Shown here piece by piece: positions 27,624-36,383 of a stretch of DNA of 64,000 nt. Each line of letters begins with the position of its first letter. Within the stretch, counting starts at the first letter, position 1. The notes beneath the pieces were generated by a model, which was not told where the DNA came from, did no database searches, and was given only the letters and a program-made list of their open reading frames with translations. The DNA comes from Dyella mobilis. Its GTDB lineage: Bacteria; Pseudomonadota; Gammaproteobacteria; Xanthomonadales; Rhodanobacteraceae. A program made the position numbers and the translations under genes. The stretch is taken from the NCBI RefSeq assembly GCF_016904945.1, contig NZ_JADIKF010000040.1, forward strand, positions 372,001 through 436,000, given 5' to 3'.

Positions 27624-29294
27624 TCAGTCAGTCTTGGCTTGGGCATCTTTCAACGGCACCAGCCGCAGATCCTGGAAATCGAAACTGAAATCGGTCAAAG
27701 GTGAAATCGGCTGCATGCGCACCTCGCGCACGTGTCCGTCCACGTCGAGCGCAAAGTTGACGAAGGCATCGGCGTTCAACGCGCGGTCGTCCCAGCGCAC
27801 GATGAATGTATCGTGCTGCCAAGGTTCCATCGTGCCGACGAGCTGCCTGGTCTTGCTGAAGCGCAGACGCAGCTTGCCGCCCTCGTCGTTGATGACGATG
27901 TCGCCGTACCACGGATCGCGATACGTGCCGGCGTATCCCGCCAGCGGCAGCGAGGGCTTGCTGTTCGCATTGCGTGCCGCTTCGTGCTTCTTCCAACTGT
28001 CGTCGGCATCAGCGTGCGCGTGTTGCACCGCCTTGTCGAAAACCGCCGCCCAATCGGTCTCGTTGCCGGCATTGAGATACGCATCCAGCACGCGATAGGT
28101 GACGGCATTGAAAGCGGCGCCGGACTCCTGGTTGGTCAACACCACCACGCCGAGCTTCTGCCCAGGCACCAAGGTCAGCCGCGAAACCATGCCCGGCCAG
28201 CCACCGGTATGCCAGACCAGTTTCTGTCCGTGGTAATCGCTGAGGAACCAGCCTTCGCCGTAGCCGGAAAAATTCGGCATCAGCGGCTGCAACTCGGGGA
28301 TCGGCGGTTTGTTCACCGGGATCGGCGTCAGCATCGTCCACATCTGGTTCTGGCTGTCCTGCGAGAACAACCGTAGCGGCTTGCCGTCCTCGCTCTTGCC
28401 CGGCAGCTCGCCGCCGGCCAGTTGTACATTCATCCACTTCGCCAGGTCGTCCACGCTGGCGTAAATGCCGCCGGCGCCCGGGTCGTTGAGCCAGGCCATC
28501 GGAGGAACCGGCTTGAGATCCTTGAAGTTGTACAAGGCGTGGCCCATCGCCACATCCATGCCGGGCTTGAGGTAAGTCATGTCGACCAGCGACTCGTCCA
28601 TGCCGACCGGTTTGAAGATGTGCTGGCGCAAATAGTCGGCGTAAGACTGGCCGGAGACCTTCTCGATGATCAGCGTCGCCACCGCGAACAAAATGTTGTC
28701 GTAGGCATAGTGACTGCGGAAACCGTTGGCCAGCGGTACCTTGCTCAAGCGCTCGACCACTTCCTTGGTGGTGTAGCTGGACGGCGGCCAATACAGCAGG
28801 TCACCCGCGCCCAGGCTGAGCCCGCTGCGATGCGCAAGCAAATCGCGCACGCGCATTTCGTGCGTTACATAGGGATCGGACATCTGGAACCACGGCAGGT
28901 AGTCGGTCACCCGCCCGTTCATGTCCAGCTTGCCCTGTTCGGCCAGCATCTGCAGAGCCGCCGCGGTGAACGCCTTGGTATTGGAGGCGATGGCGAACAA
29001 AGTGTGCGCATCCACCTTGTCGGGCTTGCCGGTTTCGCGCAGGCCATAACCCTGCTCGAACACCACCTTGCCGTCCTTTACGATCGCCACGGCGATGCCC
29101 GGCACGTTGAAGGTCTTGCGCACGCCGTCCACGTAAGTACCGAAATTCTGCAGCATCGGAGGCAGATCGGCTTGCGTCGAGGTGACGGCCGCCCCTTCCG
29201 GGGTAGCCGGCATGGACCAGGCCGGCATGGCCGACGCAAAGACCAGCAGTGCGCTGCACGTGGCCAGGCGCAAGGGCGAGTAAGAAAGTGGCAT
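27624..29294 (-). CDS. Exported serine hydrolase, class C beta-lactamase/PBP-like, with DUF3471 tail
   Basis: The ATG at 29294 opens a signal peptide (MPLSYSPLRLATCSALLVFA); 556 aa. The penicillin-binding-like motifs are SxxK in AIASNTKAFTAAAL, YxN in YAYDNILF and HTG in LVWHTGGWPGM. After about residue 440 comes a DUF3471-type beta domain (LAGYAGTYRDPWYGDIVIN). Such proteins include esterases, D-aminopeptidases and beta-lactamases; the substrate is not readable. It is divergent from the barnase-like gene and followed by the exported esterase. Confidence 0.9.
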   Translation of the reverse strand: MPLSYSPLRLATCSALLVFASAMPAWSMPATPEGAAVTSTQADLPPMLQNFGTYVDGVRKTFNVPGIAVAIVKDGKVVFEQGYGLRETGKPDKVDAHTLFAIASNTKAFTAAALQMLAEQGKLDMNGRVTDYLPWFQMSDPYVTHEMRVRDLLAHRSGLSLGAGDLLYWPPSSYTTKEVVERLSKVPLANGFRSHYAYDNILFAVATLIIEKVSGQSYADYLRQHIFKPVGMDESLVDMTYLKPGMDVAMGHALYNFKDLKPVPPMAWLNDPGAGGIYASVDDLAKWMNVQLAGGELPGKSEDGKPLRLFSQDSQNQMWTMLTPIPVNKPPIPELQPLMPNFSGYGEGWFLSDYHGQKLVWHTGGWPGMVSRLTLVPGQKLGVVVLTNQESGAAFNAVTYRVLDAYLNAGNETDWAAVFDKAVQHAHADADDSWKKHEAARNANSKPSLPLAGYAGTYRDPWYGDIVINDEGGKLRLRFSKTRQLVGTMEPWQHDTFIVRWDDRALNADAFVNFALDVDGHVREVRMQPISPLTDFSFDFQDLRLVPLKDAQAKTD

Positions 29295-29499
29295 GTCGGT
29301 TCCGGTTGGGCAAAACGGCAGTCTAGCTTGCTCGTGACTTTCGACCACCTATCCGAAGTCATACACGTCTTCCGCCGCAACGCAGCACGAAAGACGTTGG
29401 CTGCAGTTGCACGTTTCGCTGATCGCCCGAGGTGTTCGGATATCAATTCGAGGGACGGAAGGCACTACACTGCGACCGATCGCAAGCACGGAGTCCGCG

Positions 29500-29934
29500 A
29501 TGTCGTTATCACGTTTCATTCCCTTGGCCTTGCTGGTGGCGGTCATCGGCACCCTCGTTTACTGGAATCATCACCCGGTACAACCGCCGGGGATGATCTC
29601 CCATGGCAATGTTTCGCTGGCCGCCCCGAACTGTCCGGCTGCCAATACGAACCTGCCTTCATTCATGCCACCCGAAGCGTGCACGACGCTGGGCCTCATC
29701 CTGCACAACGGACCGTTCCCCTACAGTCAGGACGGCGTCGTGTTCGGCAACTACGAAGGCCTGCTGCCGCAAGAGCCGCGCGGCTACTATCACGAGTACA
29801 CCGTCGAAACACCCGATGCCCGCACGCGCGGTACGCGACGCATCATTACCGGCGGCACGCCGCCCACGGTGTTCTATTACACCGGCGATCACTACCGCAG
29901 CTTCCAGCCGTTCCAGGTCCAGGTATACCAATGA
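29500..29934 (+). CDS. Barnase-family guanyl-type ribonuclease with N-terminal signal/anchor
   Basis: The ATG at 29500 follows GGAG and gives 144 aa starting with a membrane/signal segment (MSLSRFIPLALLVAVIGTLV). Microbial RNase features are visible: FGNYEGLLP (about 82-90), general base Glu99 in GYYHEYTV, Arg113/114 in GTRRII and general acid His131 in TGDHYRSFQPF, matching barnase Glu73, Arg87 and His102. Cys45 and Cys61 could form a disulfide. Its stop overlaps the barstar-like ATG (ATGA). It should act outside the cytoplasm, with the inhibitor guarding the cell from unexported enzyme. Confidence 0.92.
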   Translation: MSLSRFIPLALLVAVIGTLVYWNHHPVQPPGMISHGNVSLAAPNCPAANTNLPSFMPPEACTTLGLILHNGPFPYSQDGVVFGNYEGLLPQEPRGYYHEYTVETPDARTRGTRRIITGGTPPTVFYYTGDHYRSFQPFQVQVYQ

Positions 29935-30374
29935 ACGAGGAAGGTGCGCTCGATCTGACACAGGCAGGCGACGGCGGCGTTTATTTCGTGGACGCGGCCG
30001 ACTTCCCGGCGCTTACCGATGCCGCCGAGGAAGGCCGGCTCTATGTGTGCCGGGCAGACCTGGCCGGCTGCCGCGACAAAAGCGAGCTGCTGCGCCGCCT
30101 GGCCATCGCCCTCAAGTTGCCGGCCGGATTCGGCCAGAATTGGGATGCGCTGGTGGACAGTTTGCGCGACCTGGGCTGGCTGCACGGCATCGGCCACGCC
30201 TTGCTGCTCGATCATGCCAACGACCTGCGCGAAGCCGCCGCCAAGGACTTCGATACCTTGCTGGGCATCCTGCACGAATCGGCCCATTTCGCCATCGGCC
30301 AGAACCGCCCCTTCTTCGCGTTTCTCAGTCTGCCCGAACATCCCATCGCTTTCCCATCACCATCACAGCACTGA
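29931..30374 (+). CDS. Barstar-family ribonuclease inhibitor
   Basis: The 147-aa protein has the barstar core: GVYFVDAADF strand, a helix SELLRRLAIALKLPAGFGQNWDAL split at about 51-74, and DALVDSLRDLGWL, whose Asp72 and Asp76 correspond to barstar Asp35 and Asp39 that plug the RNase active site. It has no signal peptide, so it is cytoplasmic. Translation is coupled to the RNase by ATGA overlap, and only one base separates its stop from the S4-domain gene. It is longer than Bacillus barstar (about 90 aa), with extensions at both ends. Confidence 0.92.
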   Translation: MNEEGALDLTQAGDGGVYFVDAADFPALTDAAEEGRLYVCRADLAGCRDKSELLRRLAIALKLPAGFGQNWDALVDSLRDLGWLHGIGHALLLDHANDLREAAAKDFDTLLGILHESAHFAIGQNRPFFAFLSLPEHPIAFPSPSQH

Positions 30375-30375
30375 T

Positions 30376-30597
30376 ATGGAACACATCGATTTCGAACTGG
30401 ACGGCGATTACGTCGAACTCAATCAACTGTTGAAACTGGTCGGGCTGTGCGACAGCGGCGGCCAGGGAAAACTGATCGTCGCCAGCGGTGCGGTCTACGT
30501 GGATGGGCAGCAGGAGTTGCGCAAGACGTGCAAGATCCACGCTGGACAGACCGTGCAGGTCGACGAGGTGGAGATCCGGGTCGTGAGCGAAAGTTGA
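30376..30597 (+). CDS. Small S4-domain RNA-binding protein (YbcJ-like)
   Basis: The 73-aa protein is almost only an S4 fold: YVELNQLLKLVGLCDSGGQG, then KLIVASGAVYVDGQQELRKT, then a final strand VDEVEIRVV. It resembles E. coli YbcJ, which binds RNA with unknown purpose. It begins one base after the barstar-like stop, making a three-gene RNase, inhibitor and RNA-binding set. Whether this is a working unit or readthrough packing is not known. Confidence 0.85.
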   Translation: MEHIDFELDGDYVELNQLLKLVGLCDSGGQGKLIVASGAVYVDGQQELRKTCKIHAGQTVQVDEVEIRVVSES

Positions 30598-30677
30598 CGC
30601 GGTGCGGGACCAGCCGTAGGTAACCGCATCCTCGAGAACAGCGAATACGAAAGCATCAGCCATCCACGGAGCTCCCC

Positions 30678-31361
30678 ATGAAAGCGCCCCGCCTGATTTC
30701 CGTATTCGCTTTCGCCAGTCTGGCCGCCTGTACCGCCACGGCGGGTAACGCCAACCTTCCCGAGCCGAGCGTCGATTCCCCCAAAACCTCCGAGCACGGC
30801 ACCGAGACCGCCGTCTTGGCCGGCGGCTGCTTCTGGGGCATGCAATCGGTGTTCGAGCACGTACGCGGGGTTCGCCGTGTCTGGGCCGGCTACAGTGGCG
30901 GCGATGCCAATACGGCGCACTACGACGACGTCAGCGAAGGTGATACCGGTCACGCCGAGTCGGTGAAGATTCAATTCGATCCGGCCGTGATCAGTTACGG
31001 CGAACTGCTGAAAGTGTATTTTGCGGTCGCGCACGACCCCACCCAGCTCAACCGGCAGGGCCCGGATGCAGGCACCCAATACCGTTCCGAAATTTTTTAT
31101 GCCACGCCGGACCAGCAGAAGATCGCGCAGGCGTATATCGCACAACTGAGCGCCGCCAAAGTGTTCGATTCGAACATCGTGACGCTCGTGCAACCGCTCA
31201 AGGCGTTCTATCCCGCCGAGTCCTACCACCAGGACTATGCGCTCCATCATCCGGATGACGCGTATATCGTGATCAACGATGCGCCGAAAGTGGCTCATTT
31301 GAAGCAGCTTTACCCCGGCCTTTACCAGCCCGAGCAGCAGGTGGTGGAGATCAAGCTCTAA
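30678..31361 (+). CDS. msrA: Lipoprotein peptide methionine sulfoxide reductase A
   Basis: MsrA reduces methionine-S-sulfoxide in proteins. The 227-aa protein has a lipobox (ASLAAC, Cys18), predicting anchoring in the envelope, then the catalytic motif AGGCFWGMQ with Cys51 and the GYSGGDANTAHYDDVSEG and GHAESV segments of the family. No other cysteine is present after Cys51, so no resolving cysteine is visible. The start follows GGAGC about 8 bp upstream. It is convergent with and overlaps the next gene by four bases. Confidence 0.93.
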   Translation: MKAPRLISVFAFASLAACTATAGNANLPEPSVDSPKTSEHGTETAVLAGGCFWGMQSVFEHVRGVRRVWAGYSGGDANTAHYDDVSEGDTGHAESVKIQFDPAVISYGELLKVYFAVAHDPTQLNRQGPDAGTQYRSEIFYATPDQQKIAQAYIAQLSAAKVFDSNIVTLVQPLKAFYPAESYHQDYALHHPDDAYIVINDAPKVAHLKQLYPGLYQPEQQVVEIKL

Positions 31362-31711
31362 CCCCGCGACGGGTGCATGAGCGTCTTGATCGCGTCGAGC
31401 ACCGTCTGCGTATCGTCGGCCCACTGTTGGACGATCTCGTCCAACAGGTCGAGCGCGACCTGCTGATCGGAGGCGACGTCCTCTTCGCGCCAGCGTTGCA
31501 ATTGTTCCCGGCACATTGCGACGTTCAAGGCAGTGTCCTGATAAACGAGCTGCATGCGGGCCAATTCAAAACGGTCGACGGCATCCGGCTGGGCGATGGC
31601 CAGGCGCATGTTCCCGGCCTGCTCCGCCGCAGTCTTGGCGGCCCGGCCTACTGCAAAACGGAATGCCGGCAACAGGCTGATCGGGCGCCAGCGTTGTTCG
31701 GGGTTGGTCAT
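31358..31711 (-). CDS. Small hypothetical helical protein
   Basis: The ATG at 31711 gives 117 aa (MTNPEQRWRPISLLPAFRFA). It is helical throughout and rich in Gln, Glu and Asp, with no signal peptide or cysteine cluster. I do not recognise a family. The end overlaps msrA on the other strand by four bases. Codon use is like its neighbours, which supports a real gene. Confidence 0.6.
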   Translation of the reverse strand: MTNPEQRWRPISLLPAFRFAVGRAAKTAAEQAGNMRLAIAQPDAVDRFELARMQLVYQDTALNVAMCREQLQRWREEDVASDQQVALDLLDEIVQQWADDTQTVLDAIKTLMHPSRG

Positions 31712-31812
31712 ACGCTCTGACACGCCCTTCGATTCCATCAACGTCCGCCATGCCGGATTCGCCCTAGCCGCAAGCCTGCGCCGGTTGTCGCCAACGGTCC
31801 ATCGGCATGCGG

Positions 31813-31841
31813 TTGACAGTTGCCCAGATATTATTGAGAAT
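31813..31841 (+). promoter_or_regulatory. Promoter of the iron-uptake operon
   Basis: A consensus -35 TTGACA (31813-31818) and a -10-like GAGAAT (31836-31841) are 17 bp apart. The -10 lies inside the Fur box, the classic geometry for Fur repression. Confidence 0.7.
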
Positions 31842-31849
31842 AATTCTCA
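31835..31849. promoter_or_regulatory. fur box: Fur box
   Basis: TGAGAATAATTCTCA is a perfect 7-1-7 inverted repeat of the Fur consensus form TGATAATnATTATCA (13 of 15 positions by eye). It overlaps the -10 and is followed by iron-uptake genes, so the operon should be repressed when iron is sufficient. Confidence 0.9.
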
Positions 31850-31903
31850 TTAATATCTATCGCCACGTGGACTGGAGCATTGCCTCGCGCGGTGCGTTGG
31901 CGG

Positions 31904-32209
31904 ATGACGAATGGGAATACAGGCAACGTGGCGATCTTCTGCGCATTCTTGCTGGGCTTTCTGGGCGCAGTGCTGATTTACCTCGCTTCCGGACATCAAC
32001 GGTTGCTGGCCAAACCGTTGACCAAAGGCTCGGGTACGGCAGGATGGGTGGCCATCTGCGCGAGCACCTCGCTTTGGTGGCAGGCCTCCGGGTCCGCCGC
32101 CGGCCTGGCCGGTTCCATGACCACGCTGATGCTCGCGTGGGTGACCCTGCCCTATCTGGCTTGGTGGCGTGGCAGGCAACCTGTTTCCAAGCGGATCGCA
32201 CGGCCATGA
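31904..32209 (+). CDS. DUF3325-type small membrane protein of iron uptake
   Basis: The 101-aa protein has three hydrophobic segments (VAIFCAFLLGFLGAVLIYLA, about residues 8-27; about 48-66; about 70-88) with a SGHQRLLAK loop typical of DUF3325. Such proteins occur only beside siderophore receptors and PepSY proteins. The start is uncertain: an upstream TTG at 31880 is also in frame, and ribosome-binding sites for both are poor. The stop overlaps the next ATG (ATGA). Confidence 0.72.
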   Translation: MTNGNTGNVAIFCAFLLGFLGAVLIYLASGHQRLLAKPLTKGSGTAGWVAICASTSLWWQASGSAAGLAGSMTTLMLAWVTLPYLAWWRGRQPVSKRIARP

Positions 32210-32460
32210 TCGGTCGCTGCCTGGCTGGCGTCCTGCTCGGGCTTCCGCTTTCTGCGGTGACGCTGCGCTTGCTGCTGCTCGCCTTGCCGGGCAACGGTGC
32301 CGACTGGCTGATCCCCGCATTGATCCTGTTTTTCCCGCTGTGGATGTCGCTGATGATCGGCGCCTTCGCCTTTCGCAGCGCCATGCGCGTGTGGCTTACG
32401 TTCGGCGGCGCCAACGCAGCAGGCTTCGCGGCGCTGTGGTTGGCTGGGCACGCGGTCTAA
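32206..32460 (+). CDS. DUF3649-like small membrane protein of iron uptake
   Basis: The 84-aa protein has two hydrophobic segments and the central FRSAMRVWLTFGG stretch that resembles the FxxRSxxRAW motif of DUF3649. It is coupled by ATGA overlap to the gene before and lies 9 bp before the PepSY gene. Its role in siderophore or iron handling is inferred from context. Confidence 0.7.
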   Translation: MIGRCLAGVLLGLPLSAVTLRLLLLALPGNGADWLIPALILFFPLWMSLMIGAFAFRSAMRVWLTFGGANAAGFAALWLAGHAV

Positions 32461-32469
32461 GGAAGACAC

Positions 32470-34032
32470 ATGATGAAAACCGCCACCCTGCGCACGTTCC
32501 AGACGGTACATACCTGGACCGGATTGCTCGCCGGCTTTGCGCTGTTCGTGGCGTTCTATGCCGGCGCGCTGACCGTCTTCCACGACGCCATCGCCGCTTG
32601 GCAAAATCCGCCGTGGCGCAGCGCGCCAGATGCGAAGGTTCCCGTCAATGCGTTGCTCGAACGGCTGATCGCAACACATCCGCAAGCCAGGGAAGACTTC
32701 GGCATCGTGCTTCCCACCGATGCCTCGCATGCTGCCTATGCTTATTGGCAGGACGATCGCGGGGCGCGCTTCGCAACGTTCAGCGGAATGGACGCGCCTG
32801 GCAACGAAGCCCGTCGCGGCGATCTGGCCGACTTCGTTTATGCCTTGCACGATTCGCTGGGCATTCCTGTGGTCGGCCTTTATCTGATGGGCATGGTGAG
32901 CGTGCTGTACGGACTGGCGCTCATTTCGGGATTGCTGATCCACCTGCCCCATCTCGCGAGCGATCTGTTCGCAATGCGTGCAGGCCACAATCTGAAACGC
33001 CTGTGGCAAGACGCACACAACGCCATCGGCGTGATCAGCCTGCCATTCCACGCGATTTTTGCGGTAACCGGCTCCATCCTGTGCCTGTTTACGCTGATGC
33101 TTGCCGCGCTCGATACCATTGCATTCGACGGCAAGCTCAATGGTTCTTTCGTGCAAGCGGTGGCCACGGCGCCCGAGCTGGCCCCCAGCAAGATCGCCGC
33201 CACGATGCTGCCTCCGGACGACCTGATCGCCCGCGCCAAACAGGCTGCACTGGCAGGTGGCGTAAGCAGTTTCGAACCCGATTATCTGCACTTCGTGCAC
33301 TATGGCGAGCGCAATGCGGTGGCTGAAGTACGCGGCCTTTCGCAGCACACCTTGGGCACCTATGGCACCGTGGCCCTTTCGGCTGCGGACGGCAAAGTGC
33401 TGGCAACTCACGTTGGCAGCCTGCACGACATCAACGGTATCACCTATTCGGCGATCTACGGCCTGCATTTCGGCACGTTCGGTGGAAGCCTGGTGCGCTG
33501 GCTGTATTTTGCACTCGGCCTGGCCGGCGCCTTCCTTTTCTATTCCGGCAATTTGCTGTGGATCGAATCGCGGCGTAAACGCCGGCACCTGGATCAGCCA
33601 AGACGCACGCGCTTCATGGCGCGTGCGACGATCGGCGTCTGCATGGGAACCTGCCTGGGCATTTCCGGCGCATTCGCCGCCACGCTGGCGGCTTCGCATC
33701 TCGGCTTCGATGCTGCAATACCTCAACGCATCGCGTGCTATGGATTGTTTTTCATCGCATGCGCGCATGCATGCGTGCGCCCTGTCGCCCGCGCGGCCAT
33801 GGAATTGCTTGCAACCATCAGCGGGCTGACGATCGCGGTTGCCTGTGCCGACCTTGCAGCGAATGCTTCTGCACTGATCCACACCCGCCTCCCCCAAAGC
33901 ATGGCGGTGCTCGGTGTCGATCTGACCGGCCTGGTTCTTGGGCTGGTCTTTGCCGCGTTGACGCGCGCCGTCGCCCGACGCGCACGCGATGGCGATCCGC
34001 GCAGCGTGTGGGCGCTTTCCGCGACACCGTAA
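32470..34032 (+). CDS. PepSY-domain membrane protein (siderophore-reductase-like)
   Basis: The 520-aa protein has a first membrane helix with HTWTGLLAGFALFVAFYAG, a PepSY-type periplasmic part, HDSLGIPVVGLYLMGMVSV, HNAIGVISLPFHAIFAVTGS and GITYSAIYGLHFGTFGG, the His-containing helices of the PepSY_TM family (PiuB/FsrB-like). These are thought to reduce ferric siderophores at the inner membrane, with haem held by the conserved His residues. It lies between the small membrane proteins and the TonB receptor in the Fur-controlled operon. Confidence 0.9.
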   Translation: MMKTATLRTFQTVHTWTGLLAGFALFVAFYAGALTVFHDAIAAWQNPPWRSAPDAKVPVNALLERLIATHPQAREDFGIVLPTDASHAAYAYWQDDRGARFATFSGMDAPGNEARRGDLADFVYALHDSLGIPVVGLYLMGMVSVLYGLALISGLLIHLPHLASDLFAMRAGHNLKRLWQDAHNAIGVISLPFHAIFAVTGSILCLFTLMLAALDTIAFDGKLNGSFVQAVATAPELAPSKIAATMLPPDDLIARAKQAALAGGVSSFEPDYLHFVHYGERNAVAEVRGLSQHTLGTYGTVALSAADGKVLATHVGSLHDINGITYSAIYGLHFGTFGGSLVRWLYFALGLAGAFLFYSGNLLWIESRRKRRHLDQPRRTRFMARATIGVCMGTCLGISGAFAATLAASHLGFDAAIPQRIACYGLFFIACAHACVRPVARAAMELLATISGLTIAVACADLAANASALIHTRLPQSMAVLGVDLTGLVLGLVFAALTRAVARRARDGDPRSVWALSATP

Positions 34033-34097
34033 CTCGCGTTTTTCATTTCTCATCGGCAAGCCGTCGCCAGCCGGACAATCACCTCAAGGAGCTCCAC

Positions 34098-36272
34098 GTG
34101 TCCGTGGCCTATCGCCGTTGCGCGTCTTCCATTTCAATGCCTCGCCGCCTTGCGGCACTCGTTCTGTATGCCTTGGCCACCGGGACGGCACACGCGGACG
34201 ATAGCGATCCGCAGCAGGCCAAGGTACTCGAGCAGGTGAGCGTGACAGCCTCGCAGCCGCTGGATATCTATCGCGTCAGCGAGGCCGATACGGGTGCGCT
34301 AGGAACGCGCAGCGTGCTGGACACGCCTTTCAGCATCGACGCGGTAACCTCGGATCTGATCCAGAACCGACAAGCGATCGACATCAACGAAGCCTTTGCC
34401 ACGGATGCCGGCGTTACGCCGCTGGCAAGCGGCTATGCGGGCGAATCTTCCGGTTTTGCCGTGCGCGGGCTCCCCGTTGATTTGCTCAACGGTTACAAGA
34501 TGGATGGCTTGTCGATACCGAACTGGGGCAGCGACTTGCCGCTGGAACCTTTCAGCCAGGTCGAATTGTTGAAAGGACCCGGTGGCTTCATGTATGGATT
34601 CGGGCAACCTGGCGGCATTCTCAACTTCGTTTCCAAGCAGCCCACACCCAAGCCTTATGCAAGCTTCACGCTGGGCTATCTCTCCGACGGCGTATTGCGG
34701 GAAGCGGCGGACTTCGGCGGAACGCTTGGCGGCCAGGGCGGTTGGGGATATCGCATCAATCTGGTGCACGAAGATGGCGACACCTTTGTGCACGGCGGAC
34801 ACATACGCCGCAATGCAGCCTCGTTGGCGCTGACCAAGGACATCGCGCCGAACCTGCACTGGCATTTCAATAGCATCTATCAGGATCGCGATGTGCAGGG
34901 CGCCTATTACGGCATCATCCTGGGCCAGGATTTCGGCTTTCCTGTCGCCGAACCGGTACGCGTGCCAGCGCCGCTTCCAGGCGATCAACGGGTCAGCCAG
35001 CCCTATACCGGGTACCAGACCACCTACCGCGTCGCCAACACCGGCGTGAAGTGGGATATCTCGTCCGACTGGAGCTTCCGACTCGATTACAGCTACGCCA
35101 GGCAAACCCGCGAAAATCGCGACAGCGCGCTGATCATCACCGACAACCAGGGCAGCTACACCGATCTCAACTACCTGGGCTACTCGCGCTACAACTATCA
35201 ACAGTGGCAGGGCACGTTCACCGGCACGGTCGCGACCGGTTCGATCCGGCACGATCTGGTATTCGGTGCTTCGTGGCAGGCACTGGACGAACACTACCCG
35301 CAATATTTCAATTCCGATGCAGGGCAACAGATACTGGGCTACGGCAATATCTTCGCCCCTTCGCTGTTTGCCAATCCCGGCACACCGATCAGCCGTGCGA
35401 CATATCTGGCCGAAACCACTTCTCAACGCGCGCTGTTCGCCAGCGATACGGTGATTTTTTCTCCGCAGTGGTCCGCTCTGCTCGGCCTGCGCTCCATGCA
35501 GTACATCGATACCGCCTATTCGGCCAGCAGCGCCCAACCCACGGCACGCTACGAGAAAAACCCCATCACACCCACCGCAGCCGTGATGTACAAGCCGATT
35601 GCCCCCGTCACCCTGTACGCCAGCTACGTGCAGTCGCTCGAACAAGCCGCCAGCGCGCCGGAAACGGCGGCCAATGCCTATCAGACCTTTTCTCCCACCA
35701 CGAGCAAGCAATTCGAATTGGGTGCCAAAACGAATTTCGATACGTGGAGCGCGAATCTTGCACTGTTCCGGGTTCAACGCGGCCTGCAGTATCTCAATAG
35801 CGACAACGTCTACGTACAGAATGGCCAGACGCGCTACCAAGGTCTCGATTTTTCTACGCAAGCCAGCCTGGGCGGAAATTGGACGCTGATGGGCGGGGTC
35901 ATGTACCTGGACGCCACCAACGTCCAGGCCGCTCCCGACGTAAATGGCAAGCGCGCCTACGGCGCACCGCGACTGCAGGGCAACGTGTATGTGGAATACC
36001 GCGTGCCGCAGGTGCCAGGACTGTTCCTCACGGCAGGCGGCCGCTACGTAGGCAAGGAAGCCATTGAAGCCGACAACAGCAATTTCATCGGTGGTTACCG
36101 CAGCTTCAATCTTGGGGCACGCTATACCACGGCCTACGCCGGCCACCCCGTCACCTATCGACTGGGCATCGACAACCTCACCAACGAAAAATACTGGCTG
36201 ACCAGTTTCGGCTTCATCCTCAACCAAGGCACGCCCCGCACCGTCAGGGCAAGCGTTACGTTTACCCTGTAA
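34098..36272 (+). CDS. TonB-dependent siderophore receptor
   Basis: The GTG at 34098 follows AAGGAG (34086-34091); 724 aa. A signal peptide ends near ATGTAHA. The TonB-box region and plug follow (VLEQVSVTASQPLD..SVLDTPFSIDAVTSDLIQNRQ; GFAVRGLPVD; LLKGPGGFMYGFGQPGGI), then a 22-strand barrel ending RASVTFTL with terminal aromatic-x pattern. The FhuA/FpvA-like plug motif points to ferric siderophore uptake. No N-terminal signalling domain is present, so regulation should be by Fur alone. No siderophore biosynthesis genes are nearby. Confidence 0.94.
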   Translation: MSVAYRRCASSISMPRRLAALVLYALATGTAHADDSDPQQAKVLEQVSVTASQPLDIYRVSEADTGALGTRSVLDTPFSIDAVTSDLIQNRQAIDINEAFATDAGVTPLASGYAGESSGFAVRGLPVDLLNGYKMDGLSIPNWGSDLPLEPFSQVELLKGPGGFMYGFGQPGGILNFVSKQPTPKPYASFTLGYLSDGVLREAADFGGTLGGQGGWGYRINLVHEDGDTFVHGGHIRRNAASLALTKDIAPNLHWHFNSIYQDRDVQGAYYGIILGQDFGFPVAEPVRVPAPLPGDQRVSQPYTGYQTTYRVANTGVKWDISSDWSFRLDYSYARQTRENRDSALIITDNQGSYTDLNYLGYSRYNYQQWQGTFTGTVATGSIRHDLVFGASWQALDEHYPQYFNSDAGQQILGYGNIFAPSLFANPGTPISRATYLAETTSQRALFASDTVIFSPQWSALLGLRSMQYIDTAYSASSAQPTARYEKNPITPTAAVMYKPIAPVTLYASYVQSLEQAASAPETAANAYQTFSPTTSKQFELGAKTNFDTWSANLALFRVQRGLQYLNSDNVYVQNGQTRYQGLDFSTQASLGGNWTLMGGVMYLDATNVQAAPDVNGKRAYGAPRLQGNVYVEYRVPQVPGLFLTAGGRYVGKEAIEADNSNFIGGYRSFNLGARYTTAYAGHPVTYRLGIDNLTNEKYWLTSFGFILNQGTPRTVRASVTFTL

Positions 36273-36383
36273 AACGCCAACGGCAGCAACGCCGGTACGG
36301 CCGTCGGGGGAAGCCATGGCGCTGATCCACGAGCTGGGCTGCGACCTGCGCGCAGCCGGTTCTAAGGAAGCGATAAGTAAGTC

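Noticed and set aside
31807..32205. Upstream extension of the DUF3649-like frame
   Set aside because: It runs through the promoter/Fur box and through the DUF3325-like gene in another frame; the ATG at 32206 in an ATGA overlap is the better start.
32152..34059. Long minus-strand frame opposite the PepSY gene
   Set aside because: Composition is His/Arg/Gln-rich shadow coding; the plus-strand PepSY protein explains the region.
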